Shown one piece after another: positions 25,131-34,393 of a DNA stretch of 64,000 nucleotides (position 1 is the stretch's first letter; the number at the start of each line of letters is the position of its first letter). The position numbers were made by a program, and so were the translations under genes. The stretch is from positions 223 through 64,222 of the forward strand of contig NZ_FWER01000019.1 in assembly GCF_900169785.1 (NCBI RefSeq), written 5' to 3'. The DNA comes from Rhizobium sullae. GTDB lineage: Bacteria; Pseudomonadota; Alphaproteobacteria; Rhizobiales; Rhizobiaceae. The notes under the pieces are model-generated. The model was given only the letters and a program-made list of their open reading frames with translations, had not been told where the DNA came from and made no database searches.

Positions 25131-26239
25131 ACTAAATCCAGTGTCATGACGACGGGGCAATGGTCGGAGGCTTTCGGTCGGTCCCAACCGGTGCGCGGAT
25201 AGCGCTCGACTTCCTGGCCTGGCGGAAAGATCGTGCGGAAAGGCTGGCCGTTCCGAATGATCTCCGCCGCCCGGCCAACGTTCGCTTTCGCAAGCGCCGG
25301 TGAGAGCCAGAGATAATCGAGCTGGCAAAGCCACTGCTCTTCCGGTCCCCGCGCGTGATAGAGCGTCCAGCGGTCGAGCGGATCGCGGCGGCGAACGGCG
25401 TTCTCGGCAAAGTCGTCATGGCTGAACACGTCGAGCGCGCTTTCGGCCTCGTCGTTGTGTTCGAACCGGTACCCGCTCCGGCGCACGCCGATGACGTTCA
25501 CCCGCTCCTGATAGTCGTTCATGTCGCCGCAGATCACGAAATTCTTGTTGGCTGTATGTCCGGCGCCGAACCTATCCTCGATGATCCGGCGCACGGCCAG
25601 CGCCTCGGCCCGGCGGACGGGCATCGTCGCCTGCCTGCTGCTGACGCCGTTGGTGCGTGGCCCATCCATCGACTTGAAATGCACGACATAAAGCGACAGC
25701 GGCACGCCGCCGATCACGAGGTCGAGTTCCAGGCAGTCGCGCTTGAAGATCTTGTCGTCAATACGGTTCGTGAGCGCCAATTGATCGTTGAACAAATCGA
25801 GATCGCGATAGGTGAGCATCGCGTGGCTCTTGATCTCCTTCAGTTCGATCTTCTGACCGTCATGCGTTTCCTCACGCATGAGGACCGCGACATCGATACC
25901 GCGGCTGTCATTGCCCTTGACGAGATATTTCTGCCGGTAACCGGTTCCCACCATCCGGAAAAGATAGCCGTACTCGAAGGCCTGCAGCGCCTCAATATTG
26001 TCGATTTCCTGGAGGCAGAGAATGTCAGCAGCGGCATCGGCGATCGCAAGCGCCGTCATCTGTCGCGTATCGTCAGTCGAGGCGATGACCCGCGCCTGTT
26101 CGAGCTGCTGATAGACGCCTTCGCTCTGCACCTCGAAAAGCTTGATCACACGGTCCTGGCGCAACTGATTGCGAAAGCCGGTGAAATCGAAACGCGTCAT
26201 CAGGTTTTCGACGTTGAATGTGGCAAGGCGAAGCGACAT
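25127..26239 (-). CDS. Endonuclease/exonuclease/phosphatase family protein
   Basis: 370 residues with the EEP active-site blocks in order: LRLATFNVENLMTRFDF at the start, ADILCLQEIDNIEALQ with catalytic Glu, NFVICGDMNDYQERV, and KASDHCPVVMTLDL with the Asp-His pair at the end. This Mg-dependent fold includes DNases, phosphatases and nucleases; the specific substrate is unknown. No signal peptide seen. Overlaps the Nudix gene by 4 bp at its 3' end. Confidence 0.9.
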   Translation of the reverse strand: MSLRLATFNVENLMTRFDFTGFRNQLRQDRVIKLFEVQSEGVYQQLEQARVIASTDDTRQMTALAIADAAADILCLQEIDNIEALQAFEYGYLFRMVGTGYRQKYLVKGNDSRGIDVAVLMREETHDGQKIELKEIKSHAMLTYRDLDLFNDQLALTNRIDDKIFKRDCLELDLVIGGVPLSLYVVHFKSMDGPRTNGVSSRQATMPVRRAEALAVRRIIEDRFGAGHTANKNFVICGDMNDYQERVNVIGVRRSGYRFEHNDEAESALDVFSHDDFAENAVRRRDPLDRWTLYHARGPEEQWLCQLDYLWLSPALAKANVGRAAEIIRNGQPFRTIFPPGQEVERYPRTGWDRPKASDHCPVVMTLDLV

Positions 26240-26311
26240 CGAACATTTCCGGTTGGCGTTACGTCATTTGTAGAGACGAAAGAGGCATTCGGGAAGGCTG
26301 CTTGGACGAAA

Positions 26312-27340
26312 TCAGAGTCGCCATGCGGCACGGATCGCGACCTTCAACACGTCGCCCGCCTGCACTGCCGTACGGCTGAAAGCGCGCAGCATCTGGCCAT
26401 CCTCCAGGGCGAGTTTCAGCGCGTAACGCTCGCCTTCATAGAGAACCGATTCCACCGTGGCCGGAATGCCCTCGCCGCCGAGCAGGACGTCTTCGGGACG
26501 CACGAGCATATCGATCTTCGGTCCCTCGCCTGGCTTGCCGGCAATAACAGCCTGGAGCACTTTCCAGTCGAGGTCGCGCCTGTCACCGACCGGATACCGC
26601 GCGGTCAGGATCGCCCCTCGCCCTATCAACCCACCGACCATCCGCCCTTCGGGGCGCGCGTAAATTTCGGCCGGTGGGGCGACTTGCAACAGGCGCCCTT
26701 CGGACATCACCGCAACGTCCGTGGCCAGCGCCATCGCCTCGCTCTGGTCGTGCGTCACATAGATCATCGTGGCGCCGGAACGCTGGTGAAACTCGCGAAA
26801 GGTCTCCTCCATCTCCTGCTTCAGATGCCGATCGAGATTGGCGAGCGGCTCGTCGAGCAGCACCACATCCGGCGATGTCACCAGGCAGCGTGCCAGCGCC
26901 ACGCGCTGGCGCTGCCCGCCCGAGAGGTCGGCTGGACGCCGCTCGGCGTAGTCCGCAAGCCGCACCGTCGAAAGCGCATCCCGCACCTTCCGGTGATAGG
27001 TTTCGCCTGCAACGCCGCGCACCTTCAGCGGGTAGCCGACATTGCCGGCGACGTTCATATGCGGCCAGAGCGCATAGGACTGGAAGACCATTGCCATGTT
27101 GCGCCGTTCGGGCGGCAGAGATTGCGAAGCATCGGCAAGCAGCCGCTCGCCGAGATGGATCGAACCGTCGCTCGGTGTCTCGAAGCCTGCGATCATTCTG
27201 AGCACCGTCGTCTTGCCGCAGCCTGAAGGGCCGAGCAGCGCCAGGAACCCTCCCTCGCGCACGTCGAGTGAAAGCGCGGTCACTGCCGGTTTTCCGGTGC
27301 CGAAATCCTTGGCTACATGATTGAGGATCAGCTTCGCCAC
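26312..27340 (-). CDS. ABC importer ATPase (Fe3+/2-aminoethylphosphonate class)
   Basis: 342 residues. Walker A GPSGCGKTTVLRMIAGF, signature LSGGQRQRVALARCLV, Walker B VVLLDEPLANLDR and the switch His in MIYVTHDQSEAM. A C-terminal TOBE-type region follows (about 235-340; VRPEDVLLGGEGIPATVESV). The sequence resembles FbpC/FutC-type and PhnT-type ATPases. It overlaps the permease gene by 13 bp, and the binding-protein gene is directly upstream, making a complete importer operon SBP-permease-ATPase on the minus strand. Confidence 0.92.
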   Translation of the reverse strand: MAKLILNHVAKDFGTGKPAVTALSLDVREGGFLALLGPSGCGKTTVLRMIAGFETPSDGSIHLGERLLADASQSLPPERRNMAMVFQSYALWPHMNVAGNVGYPLKVRGVAGETYHRKVRDALSTVRLADYAERRPADLSGGQRQRVALARCLVTSPDVVLLDEPLANLDRHLKQEMEETFREFHQRSGATMIYVTHDQSEAMALATDVAVMSEGRLLQVAPPAEIYARPEGRMVGGLIGRGAILTARYPVGDRRDLDWKVLQAVIAGKPGEGPKIDMLVRPEDVLLGGEGIPATVESVLYEGERYALKLALEDGQMLRAFSRTAVQAGDVLKVAIRAAWRL

Positions 27341-29022
27341 GGCACCACTCCCTTGGGAAGCCGCTTTGCCAGCAATTCCAGAAGCAGCATCGTGACGACG
27401 ACCATGACGACGACAAGCACGGAAAGCGCAGACGCCAGATCCGAGCTGCCGCTGTCATCGAGATTGTAGATTGCCACGCCGAGCGTCTGCGTACCCGCTG
27501 ACCAGAGCAGCGCTGAAATCGTCAGCTCGTTACAGGCGATCAGGAAGACGAGAATGACGGAAGCACCGGCTGCTGGGGCAATCAGCGGCACGATGACGTC
27601 CCTCAGCCGCCGGAAGAAGCCTGCGCCGGAAAGCCGTGCTGCCTCTTCCAGCGCTGGATCGAGCTGGTGGAACGCGCTGACGACCGGCTTCAGGCTGACG
27701 GCAAAGAAGCTCGAGAGATAGGCGATCAGGATGATCCAGATGGTGCCGTAAAGCGTGACGTTGAGAACAGGCACCGGTGCGGCAAAGACGAGGATGAAGC
27801 ACACCGCAATGACGATGCCCGGCAGCGAATAGGGTATCTCGATCAGACTTGAGACGATACGCGCAATCGCGTCCTTGCGCCGCGTCAGGGCATAGGCCGC
27901 CAGAAAAGTCACCAGCAGGAGACACACCGCCGTTCCGGCCGCAAGCGAGAGCGAATTGATAAAGGCCGTCCGCGTCACCGCCTGGCGGAAGAGAATTTCA
28001 TGAAAGGCGCTGAGGGACATGGTTTTGAAGGTCAGCGGCACGCCATAGGCCGGCACCAATGCTCCGGCAAGCAGCGCGAAGAACGGGGCTGCCAGCATGA
28101 AGAACAAGATGATCCAAAGCAGCGGCACGAACAGATACTTCCAGCTGCCGAGACCGAAGGCCGCTGTCGCGCCCGAAAGGCCAAGCACACGATAGTCCCG
28201 GCCGCGCAAGGCCCGATCCTGGATCGCAAGCCCTGCCACCGAAATGATCGCGATGATTGCCGACAGCAGCGCCACATCACCGAACGTACGGCTGGTGAAG
28301 GCCGAGAATTTCGAGAAGATCAGCGTCGGCAAGGTATATATCGAGGCGGGAATGCCGAGGATCGCCGGAATGCCGAAATTGCCGGTGCAGGAGACGAATG
28401 AGATCGCCGCACCCGCGATGACACCGGGCAGCGACAGCGGCAGGATAATATCGCGAAAGACACGAAAGCTGGATGCGCCCGAAAGCCGTGCAGCCTCCAC
28501 GCCGTCGCGCGGCAACGCCATCAGCCCGGCCCTCAAAGCCAGATAGACGAGCGGCGCATGCTGCACGCCGTAGAGCAGCGCAATACCGCCGACCGAATAA
28601 AGCGGCTGCGGGGAGCCTAGCGGTGGCGCGATGTGCAATGCTTTGAGAAGCGGGCTCGACGGGCCGGACATCTGCACCCAGGCCAGCGCCGTCACCTGCG
28701 GCGGGATCATCATCGGCAGCACGAAGAGGAAGCTCAAAAGCCCCTTGCCGCGAATATCCGTCAGCGTCAGCAGGAAGGCGAAGGCGCAGCCGATGACGAG
28801 CGAAAGCGCCGTGCCGAGAACGGCGGTGACGATCGTGTAATAAGTGGCCGACCAGAGGGCCGGATCGGCAAGTACGGCAGCCACGCCACCATTCGCCAAC
28901 GCGGCAATGCCTGCAACGGCGAGCCGCGCCAGCGGCAGCACGCTGAGAACCACAACCATAAGAATGACAAAGGGAAACAGCCAGGCCGGCTGGCTGCTTC
29001 CCGCACGAACATATCCCTGCAT
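27328..29022 (-). CDS. ABC importer fused double permease
   Basis: 564 residues with about twelve membrane helices in two homologous halves, each with an EAA-type loop (RDGVEAARLSGASSFRVFRDI in the first, PALEEAARLSGAGFFRRLRDVI in the second). This fused layout is characteristic of FbpB/SfuB-type iron(III) and related 2-aminoethylphosphonate permeases. Inner membrane. Sits between the binding protein (18 bp upstream) and the ATPase (13-bp overlap). Confidence 0.93.
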   Translation of the reverse strand: MQGYVRAGSSQPAWLFPFVILMVVVLSVLPLARLAVAGIAALANGGVAAVLADPALWSATYYTIVTAVLGTALSLVIGCAFAFLLTLTDIRGKGLLSFLFVLPMMIPPQVTALAWVQMSGPSSPLLKALHIAPPLGSPQPLYSVGGIALLYGVQHAPLVYLALRAGLMALPRDGVEAARLSGASSFRVFRDIILPLSLPGVIAGAAISFVSCTGNFGIPAILGIPASIYTLPTLIFSKFSAFTSRTFGDVALLSAIIAIISVAGLAIQDRALRGRDYRVLGLSGATAAFGLGSWKYLFVPLLWIILFFMLAAPFFALLAGALVPAYGVPLTFKTMSLSAFHEILFRQAVTRTAFINSLSLAAGTAVCLLLVTFLAAYALTRRKDAIARIVSSLIEIPYSLPGIVIAVCFILVFAAPVPVLNVTLYGTIWIILIAYLSSFFAVSLKPVVSAFHQLDPALEEAARLSGAGFFRRLRDVIVPLIAPAAGASVILVFLIACNELTISALLWSAGTQTLGVAIYNLDDSGSSDLASALSVLVVVMVVVTMLLLELLAKRLPKGVVPWRS

Positions 29023-29039
29023 CGGCTATCCGGTTGTGA

Positions 29040-30017
29040 TCAGTTCGATCCGTAGATGCCCGAGAAGGTCTTCAGATCCTGATCGGTATTCTTCAGCGCT
29101 TCGCCAGCCTTGATCGGTAGCACCTTGATGCTGTCGCGTGCCGGAAAACCTTCCGGCAGCTTCATGCCGTTACGGGCCGGAATATAGCCGAGCTTCACGA
29201 AGGCTTCCTGGCCCTTTTCAGACAGCACGTAGTCGACGAATTTCTTCGCCGCGTCGGCGTTCTTGGTACTCGCCAGAATGCCGACGGGCTCGGTCACGGC
29301 CGAAACGCCCTCTTGTGGGAAGACGAACTCGACCGGTGCGCCCTTTGCCTTCTCGCGGATCGGCATATAATCGACGACCATGCCGTAAGCCTTCTCGCCG
29401 GAAGCGACCGATTTCAGGACCGCGCCGTTGCCGCCGGCAGCTATGGCGCCGTTTGCGGCAAGGGCCTCGTAGTAGTCCCAACCGAGGCCATCGACTGCAG
29501 CCAGCGTCTGGGCGTGGATGAGAGCCGCACCCGAGGTCAGCGGGCTCGCCATAGCAACGAGGCCCTTGGCGTCCGGCTTCGTCAGATCCTTCCAGCTCGC
29601 CGGCTTCATTGGAGCCGAGGTATTATACATGATGCCGGTAGTGATCAGCTTGGTGGAATAATAGTAGCCCTCGGCATCGTAGAGCGCGGCGTCGTAGTTT
29701 GCCGCTTCCGGCGACTTGTAGGCGAGCAGCTTACCGGCTTCCTTGAGGCGCTCCAGCGTCACCGTGTCGGCAATCAAGAGCACGTCGGCAACCGGATTGC
29801 CGGCTTCGATCTCGGCCTGGAGCTTCGCCATGATCTTCGGCGTGCCGTCGCGCACCCAATCGACCTTGACGTCCGGATTGGCGGCCATGAAGCCATCGAC
29901 CGTCGCCTGCGCGTCTTCGTTCGGCTGGCTGGTGTAGAGCACGAGATCGGCGGCCTCGGCCGAAACGGAAATGAAACCGGCAGCCAGCAGTGCGGTAAAG
30001 ATGGAGAGCTTCTTCAT
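29040..30017 (-). CDS. ABC importer periplasmic binding protein (Fe3+/AEP class)
   Basis: 325 residues from the ATG at 30017, which follows GAGGGAA; a longer frame to 30119 is not needed. Signal peptide MKKLSIFTALLAAGFISVSA. The mature start DLVLYTSQPNEDAQATVDGF is typical of FbpA-like and FutA-like proteins of substrate-binding family 1. No obvious paired Tyr iron ligands could be confirmed by eye, so the substrate may be iron(III), an aminoethylphosphonate-type compound or another small anion. With the permease and ATPase it forms a complete importer. Confidence 0.9.
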   Translation of the reverse strand: MKKLSIFTALLAAGFISVSAEAADLVLYTSQPNEDAQATVDGFMAANPDVKVDWVRDGTPKIMAKLQAEIEAGNPVADVLLIADTVTLERLKEAGKLLAYKSPEAANYDAALYDAEGYYYSTKLITTGIMYNTSAPMKPASWKDLTKPDAKGLVAMASPLTSGAALIHAQTLAAVDGLGWDYYEALAANGAIAAGGNGAVLKSVASGEKAYGMVVDYMPIREKAKGAPVEFVFPQEGVSAVTEPVGILASTKNADAAKKFVDYVLSEKGQEAFVKLGYIPARNGMKLPEGFPARDSIKVLPIKAGEALKNTDQDLKTFSGIYGSN

Positions 30018-30192
30018 GGCAATTCCCTCATGATGAACATGAGCGTTCCATAGAGAGGCCGAATAACATGATTGTGACAGTCGGCTAAAGATCGCCGCGA
30101 ATACCGGCGCGAGCCGCACTTGACCGTAACGGTACTCCGCTATCTTCTAACCCGCGTTTCGATTTTTGATTTTTGAAGTTGGGAGATGAGCA

Positions 30193-31251
30193 ATGGAATA
30201 TCGTCTGCTTGGCCGCTCGGGCCTCAAGATTTCGACCGTGACGATGGGCACGATGACTTTCGGCGGCAAGGGCTGGGCGAAGATGGTGGGCGATCTCGGC
30301 GTTGCCGAGGCCCGCCGCCTCGTCGACATATGCCTCGATGCAGGCGTCAATCTGATCGATACCGCGGATGTCTATTCGGCCGGTATTTCGGAGGAAATTC
30401 TTGGCGACGTCCTTGGCGGCAAGCGCAAGAACGGCGTGCTGATCGCCACGAAGGCGCGCTTCCCGATGGGCGACGGCCCGAACGACGCCGGCTCGTCGCG
30501 CCAGCACTTGATCGCAGCCTGCGAGGCAAGCCTCAGGCGCATGAAGACCGATGTCATCGATCTTTACCAGCTCCATGAATGGGACGGCCAGACGCCGCTC
30601 GAAGAAACGATGGAGGCCCTCGATACGCTCGTGCGCCAGGGCAAGGTCCGTTATGTTGGCTGCTCGAACTTTTCCGGCTGGCACGTCATGAAAGCACTCG
30701 GCGTCAGCGAAAGGGAAAGGCGCCAACGCTTCGTCAGCCAGCAGATCCACTATACGCTCGAAGCCCGCGACGCCGAATACGAGCTGCTGCCGATCAGCGT
30801 CGATCAAGGTCTCGGGGTTCTCGTCTGGAGCCCGCTTGCGGGCGGCCTCCTCTCCGGCAAACATCGCCGGAACCAGCAAACGCCGGAGGGCACGCGCCAG
30901 TTCGCCGGATGGGACGAGCCGCCGATCCGCGACGAAAACCGTCTCTGGAATATCGTCGAAACGCTTGTCTCGATCGCCGAAAGCCGCGGTGTATCGGCCG
31001 CACAGGTGGCGCTTGCCTGGCTGATCGGCCACAGGGCCGTGACCTCCGTCATCATTGGCGGGCGCACCGATGCGCAGTTCAAGGATAACCTCGCGGCCGC
31101 CGAACTGAAGCTAACGGAGGAGGAGCGCAAACGCCTCGACGACGTCAGCCTGCCGCCGCTGATCTATCCTTACTGGCACCAGCTCAATACGGCGAGCGAT
31201 CGCCTCAGCGAGGCGGACATGGAACTGTTCGCCCCGCACCGCCAGAAATAG
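30193..31251 (+). CDS. Aldo/keto reductase
   Basis: 352 residues, a TIM barrel with the AKR catalytic residues: Asp/Tyr in LIDTADVYSAG, Lys in VLIATKARFP and His in LYQLHEWDGQTP. NADPH-binding loop segment VTSVIIGGRTDAQFKDNL is near the end. The sequence is closest in style to the YajO/potassium-channel beta-like AKR group; substrate unknown. GGAGATGAGC precedes the ATG. Converges with the aminotransferase over a shared terminator. Confidence 0.92.
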   Translation: MEYRLLGRSGLKISTVTMGTMTFGGKGWAKMVGDLGVAEARRLVDICLDAGVNLIDTADVYSAGISEEILGDVLGGKRKNGVLIATKARFPMGDGPNDAGSSRQHLIAACEASLRRMKTDVIDLYQLHEWDGQTPLEETMEALDTLVRQGKVRYVGCSNFSGWHVMKALGVSERERRQRFVSQQIHYTLEARDAEYELLPISVDQGLGVLVWSPLAGGLLSGKHRRNQQTPEGTRQFAGWDEPPIRDENRLWNIVETLVSIAESRGVSAAQVALAWLIGHRAVTSVIIGGRTDAQFKDNLAAAELKLTEEERKRLDDVSLPPLIYPYWHQLNTASDRLSEADMELFAPHRQK

Positions 31252-31262
31252 GCTTCAAAGGG

Positions 31263-31291
31263 ATCGGCGGCGTTCAGCCGCCGATTTCCTT
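31263..31291. terminator. Bidirectional terminator between convergent genes
   Basis: Perfect 9-bp inverted repeat ATCGGCGGC (31263-31271) and GCCGCCGAT (31277-31285), 5-base loop, followed by TTCCTT. The right arm overlaps the stop codon region of the aminotransferase on the other strand. Confidence 0.5.
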
Positions 31292-32494
31292 GGCGATCAG
31301 CTTGCCGAGACGACCGATGCCTTCCTCGATCATGACGTCGTTGGCGCAAGAGAAGCTGAGGCGGATCGTGTTCTCGCCCGAGCCGTCGGCAAAGAAGGCC
31401 CTGCCGGGAACGAAGGCGACCTTGGCGGTCTCGATCGATTTCGCAAGCAACGCCGCGCCATCCATGCCTTTCGGGAGCGTAATCCAGATGAACATGCCGC
31501 CTTCCGGTTTCGTCCAGGTGATACCGGCCGTCATATGCTTGGCAAGCGCTGCCAGCATCGCGTCGCGGCGATGGCTATAGGCGGCCTTGATCTTTGCAAC
31601 CTGCGCATCGAAACCGCGCTCGGCGACCTGGGTAATCGCCATCTGGTTGATCGTCGAGGAATGCAGGTCGGCCGCCTGCTTCATCAGCACGAGCTTACGG
31701 ATGACCGGCGCGTTGGCGACGACGAAGCCAACGCGAAGACCGGGCGCCAGCGTCTTCGAGAAGCTGCCGCAATAGATCGTGCGGGTGTTGTCGATATGCC
31801 CCTTCTTGGCGATCTCCAGCGCCAGGATCGGTGGGACCGGCTCGCCGTCATAACGCAGCGATTGGTAGGCGGCATCTTCGATAACCGCGATATCGAGTTC
31901 TTCCGCAAGTTCGAGTACCTTTTCACGGCCCACGCGATCGACGGTCTCGCCGGTGGGGTTCGAAAAGTCGGCGGAGAGATAGGCGAACTTCACCTTGCCG
32001 CCATTCCGGGCAGCCGCCGCGCGGTAAGAATCCGGCGTGCGGTTTCCATTGGGCGTCAGCTGGTCGTAGGACGGCTCGTACGCATTGAAGGCCTGCAGCG
32101 CGCCGAGATAGGTAGGCCAGGTAACGAGCGCCGTATCCATCGGCGAGAGGAAAAGCTTGCCGAGATAATCGAGTCCCTGCTGCGAGCCAGAGACGATGAA
32201 GACGTTGTCGAGCTCGCAGGGGATATCGAGCGCCGCCATCTGCTTCACCAGCCATTCGCGCAGAGGCTTGTAACCTTCGCTCACCGAATACTGCAACGCC
32301 GAGTCGACAGCCACGCCATTGAAAATATCGGCATAAGCCGCCTGGAATTCCTTGCCGGGAAACAGCGCCGGATCCGGAATGCCGCCGGCAAACGAAATGA
32401 TGTCCGGCTGGTCAAGAAGCTTCAGAAGCTCGCGGATTTCCGATGCACGCATGCGCGACGAACGCGTGGCAAACATATTCTCCCAATTCAACAT
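31274..32494 (-). CDS. PLP-dependent aminotransferase (class I/II, 2-aminoadipate-like)
   Basis: 406 residues. Fold type I aminotransferase: FAGGIPDPALFPGKEF at the N-terminus, substrate and PLP contacts SGSQQGLDYLGKLFLSP and PTYLGALQAF, PLP-binding Lys in IYCGSFSKTLAPGLRVGFVV, phosphate-binding Arg in the same segment. The style is that of the LysN/2-aminoadipate or aromatic aminotransferase group (GGIPDP start); the amino donor and acceptor are unknown. No MocR-type DNA-binding extension is present. Confidence 0.9.
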   Translation of the reverse strand: MLNWENMFATRSSRMRASEIRELLKLLDQPDIISFAGGIPDPALFPGKEFQAAYADIFNGVAVDSALQYSVSEGYKPLREWLVKQMAALDIPCELDNVFIVSGSQQGLDYLGKLFLSPMDTALVTWPTYLGALQAFNAYEPSYDQLTPNGNRTPDSYRAAAARNGGKVKFAYLSADFSNPTGETVDRVGREKVLELAEELDIAVIEDAAYQSLRYDGEPVPPILALEIAKKGHIDNTRTIYCGSFSKTLAPGLRVGFVVANAPVIRKLVLMKQAADLHSSTINQMAITQVAERGFDAQVAKIKAAYSHRRDAMLAALAKHMTAGITWTKPEGGMFIWITLPKGMDGAALLAKSIETAKVAFVPGRAFFADGSGENTIRLSFSCANDVMIEEGIGRLGKLIAKEIGG

Positions 32495-32708
32495 GGGCGT
32501 TTCCTCATATTTTCTATAGCCGCCACCAGACCACGCAGCCGGATTTATGTCAACAATACTGACCTATTTTCTTGTCATGGTGACAAGTTTCAGGTCTTGT
32601 ATTCGAAAGCGGCAGGGACAGGAATAGCGGGCCGATGGAAATCGAATGGCTCTTGACCGATCCGCGCAGTATTCTTACCTTGTTGAGATCGATACCAAAG
32701 AGGTAAGA

Positions 32709-32918
32709 ATGGCCACTGCAACGTTGTCCACGAAATTTCAGATTTCCATTCCCAAGGAAGTGCGCGACCAGCAGCACTGGACGGCGGGCCAGGAGTTCGT
32801 CTTTATCCCGAAAGGTAAAGGCGTATTGCTGATGCCCGTCCCGGGATTGAACGATCTGCGCGGGCTTGCAGAAGGCGCAAACGCCGAGAATTATCGCGAC
32901 AGGAACGACCGCTTTTGA
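32709..32918 (+). CDS. vapB: AbrB/SpoVT-type antitoxin (VapB)
   Basis: 69 residues from the ATG at 32709; the frame extends upstream to 32646 but without a site. MATATLSTKFQISIPKEVRD is the swapped-hairpin AbrB/MazE DNA-binding strand (ST/K-x-Q-I-S-I-P-K-x-R). The C-terminal acidic, charged tail would bind the toxin. Its TGA overlaps the ATG of the PIN toxin gene (TGATG), the usual VapBC arrangement. Confidence 0.88.
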   Translation: MATATLSTKFQISIPKEVRDQQHWTAGQEFVFIPKGKGVLLMPVPGLNDLRGLAEGANAENYRDRNDRF

Positions 32919-33295
32919 TGCGGGTCGTCGATAGCTCCGCGTGGATCGAATGGCTGGTTCAGGGTCAGGCCGCCGATCGCATTCAAGGCGAAATACCCGA
33001 GCGAACTCAATGCATCGTTCCCACCATCGTACAGCTCGAGCTTGCAAAATGGCTGGAGCGGGAACGTGGCGAAGAGGCCGTCGACAGTTTCTTCGCTTAC
33101 ACGGCCACATGCGTCATCGTACCGCTCGACACGGTACTTGCCCGCAGGGCGGCAGAGATTTCGGCTGTTCACAAGCTGGCTATGGCCGACGCGATCATCT
33201 ATGCGACTGCGGAAGAGCATGATGCCGATATTTTAACGCTGGACGCTCACTTCAAAGATTTGGATCGCACCCTTTATTTCGAGAAGAACGGATGA
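32918..33295 (+). CDS. vapC: PIN-domain toxin (VapC)
   Basis: 125 residues. PIN catalytic acids: MRVVDSSAWIEWL (first Asp), PTIVQLELAKW (Glu), KLAMADAIIYATAEEHDADI (Asp), and LTLDAHFKDLD (last Asp). VapC toxins are ribonucleases, often cutting tRNA. Start ATG at 32918 overlaps the antitoxin stop. The stop codon TGA overlaps the ATG of the methyltransferase downstream (ATGA), so three proteins are translationally linked. Confidence 0.9.
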   Translation: MRVVDSSAWIEWLVQGQAADRIQGEIPERTQCIVPTIVQLELAKWLERERGEEAVDSFFAYTATCVIVPLDTVLARRAAEISAVHKLAMADAIIYATAEEHDADILTLDAHFKDLDRTLYFEKNG

Positions 33296-33867
33296 CCTCT
33301 TCATTCTACGACGAAAATGCCGAGATCTACGCCTCGCGAAACCGCAAGCTGCCGACGGCGCGGCTCGATGTGTTTCTCTCCGCCCTACCCTCCGGAGCTG
33401 CAATCCTCGAACTCGGTTGCGGCGGCGGACAGGACAGCGCCTACATGCTTTCGAAAGGCTTCGACGTGACGCCGACGGATGGCTCGGCTGAACTGGCCAA
33501 GCAAGCTGAAAACCTGATTGGCAGGCCCGTGCAGGTGATGCGTTTCGAAGAATTGCAGTCCGAGAACGAATTCGATGGCATCTGGGCCGAAGCCAGCCTG
33601 CTGCATGTGCCGCGCGCGGACTTGCCCGGCGTGCTCGCGTGTATCCGCCGGGCGCTGAAGGATGGCGGCGCACTCCACGCGAGCTTCAAGGCGGGAACGG
33701 CAGAGGGCCACGACGGCTTCGGCCGGTATTACAACTACCTTTCCGCGGCCTGGCTTTCGGAATTGCTGACGGCCGGCGGCTGGCGGCACATCACCATCGG
33801 TGAAACAGATGGTAGCGGCTACGACAACAAGCCAACGCGCTGGCTTCACCTCCAAGCACAAAAATGA
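33292..33867 (+). CDS. Class I SAM-dependent methyltransferase
   Basis: 191 residues. Motif I AAILELGCGGGQDSAYMLSK binds S-adenosylmethionine; the acidic end of beta-2 is VTPTDGSAELAKQAENLIG; motif II FDGIWAEASLLHVPRADLPG follows. This is the Methyltransf_11/25-like group, small-molecule type; substrate unknown. It starts on ATGA with the VapC stop. Such an overlap with a toxin-antitoxin pair is unusual but could be simple operon neighbouring. Confidence 0.88.
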   Translation: MTSSFYDENAEIYASRNRKLPTARLDVFLSALPSGAAILELGCGGGQDSAYMLSKGFDVTPTDGSAELAKQAENLIGRPVQVMRFEELQSENEFDGIWAEASLLHVPRADLPGVLACIRRALKDGGALHASFKAGTAEGHDGFGRYYNYLSAAWLSELLTAGGWRHITIGETDGSGYDNKPTRWLHLQAQK

Positions 33868-33992
33868 AAAGGCTGGAGCGTTCGCCCCGTCCTTGGCCCG
33901 TGATTGACGCCGCTTGATTGGCTGCCTTTCGTCGGGCGTGATCCCGTCCGCCTCACCGGCGTAGCCCCGCGGGACGGCAGATCTGCCGACGC

Positions 33993-34304
33993 TCAGGCCG
34001 GCGTGACGGAGCGCACCGTGCCGTTATTGTCGACCACGCATGTAAATTTCCGGCCGCTTGCGTCGAGGTCGACGCCATAGGTCGCCGCATCGATCTGACG
34101 CGAACCCGTCGGCAGGATCTTTGTACTCTCTGTGCCGGCGCTCTTCGCCGCCGCGTTGGCGCAAATCAGTTGCAGATCGGCCGGCGCCGTCTGCAGGCTG
34201 GTTCGCGACATCTCGGTCGGTGGCGGCGCCGACGATTGGCAGGCGCCAAGAAGTGCGGCCGCAACCGAAATGAATGCCATCGTCCAGTTCAAACGCCCGT
34301 TCAT
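33993..34304 (-). CDS. Small secreted lipoprotein
   Basis: 103 residues from the ATG at 34304 (MNGRLNWTMAFISV); an alternative start is the ATG at 34280. The signal sequence ends in the lipobox AALLGAC followed by QSSAPPPTEMSRTSL, so it is probably a lipoprotein. The mature part has a Cys pair LQLICANAAAKS and GRKFTCVVDNNGTVRSV, which looks like a small periplasmic domain with a disulphide. No family name recognised. Confidence 0.65.
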   Translation of the reverse strand: MNGRLNWTMAFISVAAALLGACQSSAPPPTEMSRTSLQTAPADLQLICANAAAKSAGTESTKILPTGSRQIDAATYGVDLDASGRKFTCVVDNNGTVRSVTPA

Positions 34305-34393
34305 AGGTATTCCCGACACGTCCGCCTCCGTTCCTTTTGTTGCCAGCGCACTCCCGAAGACAGCGCTCTCACCGGCCTTGCCCCCGCAGTCCT

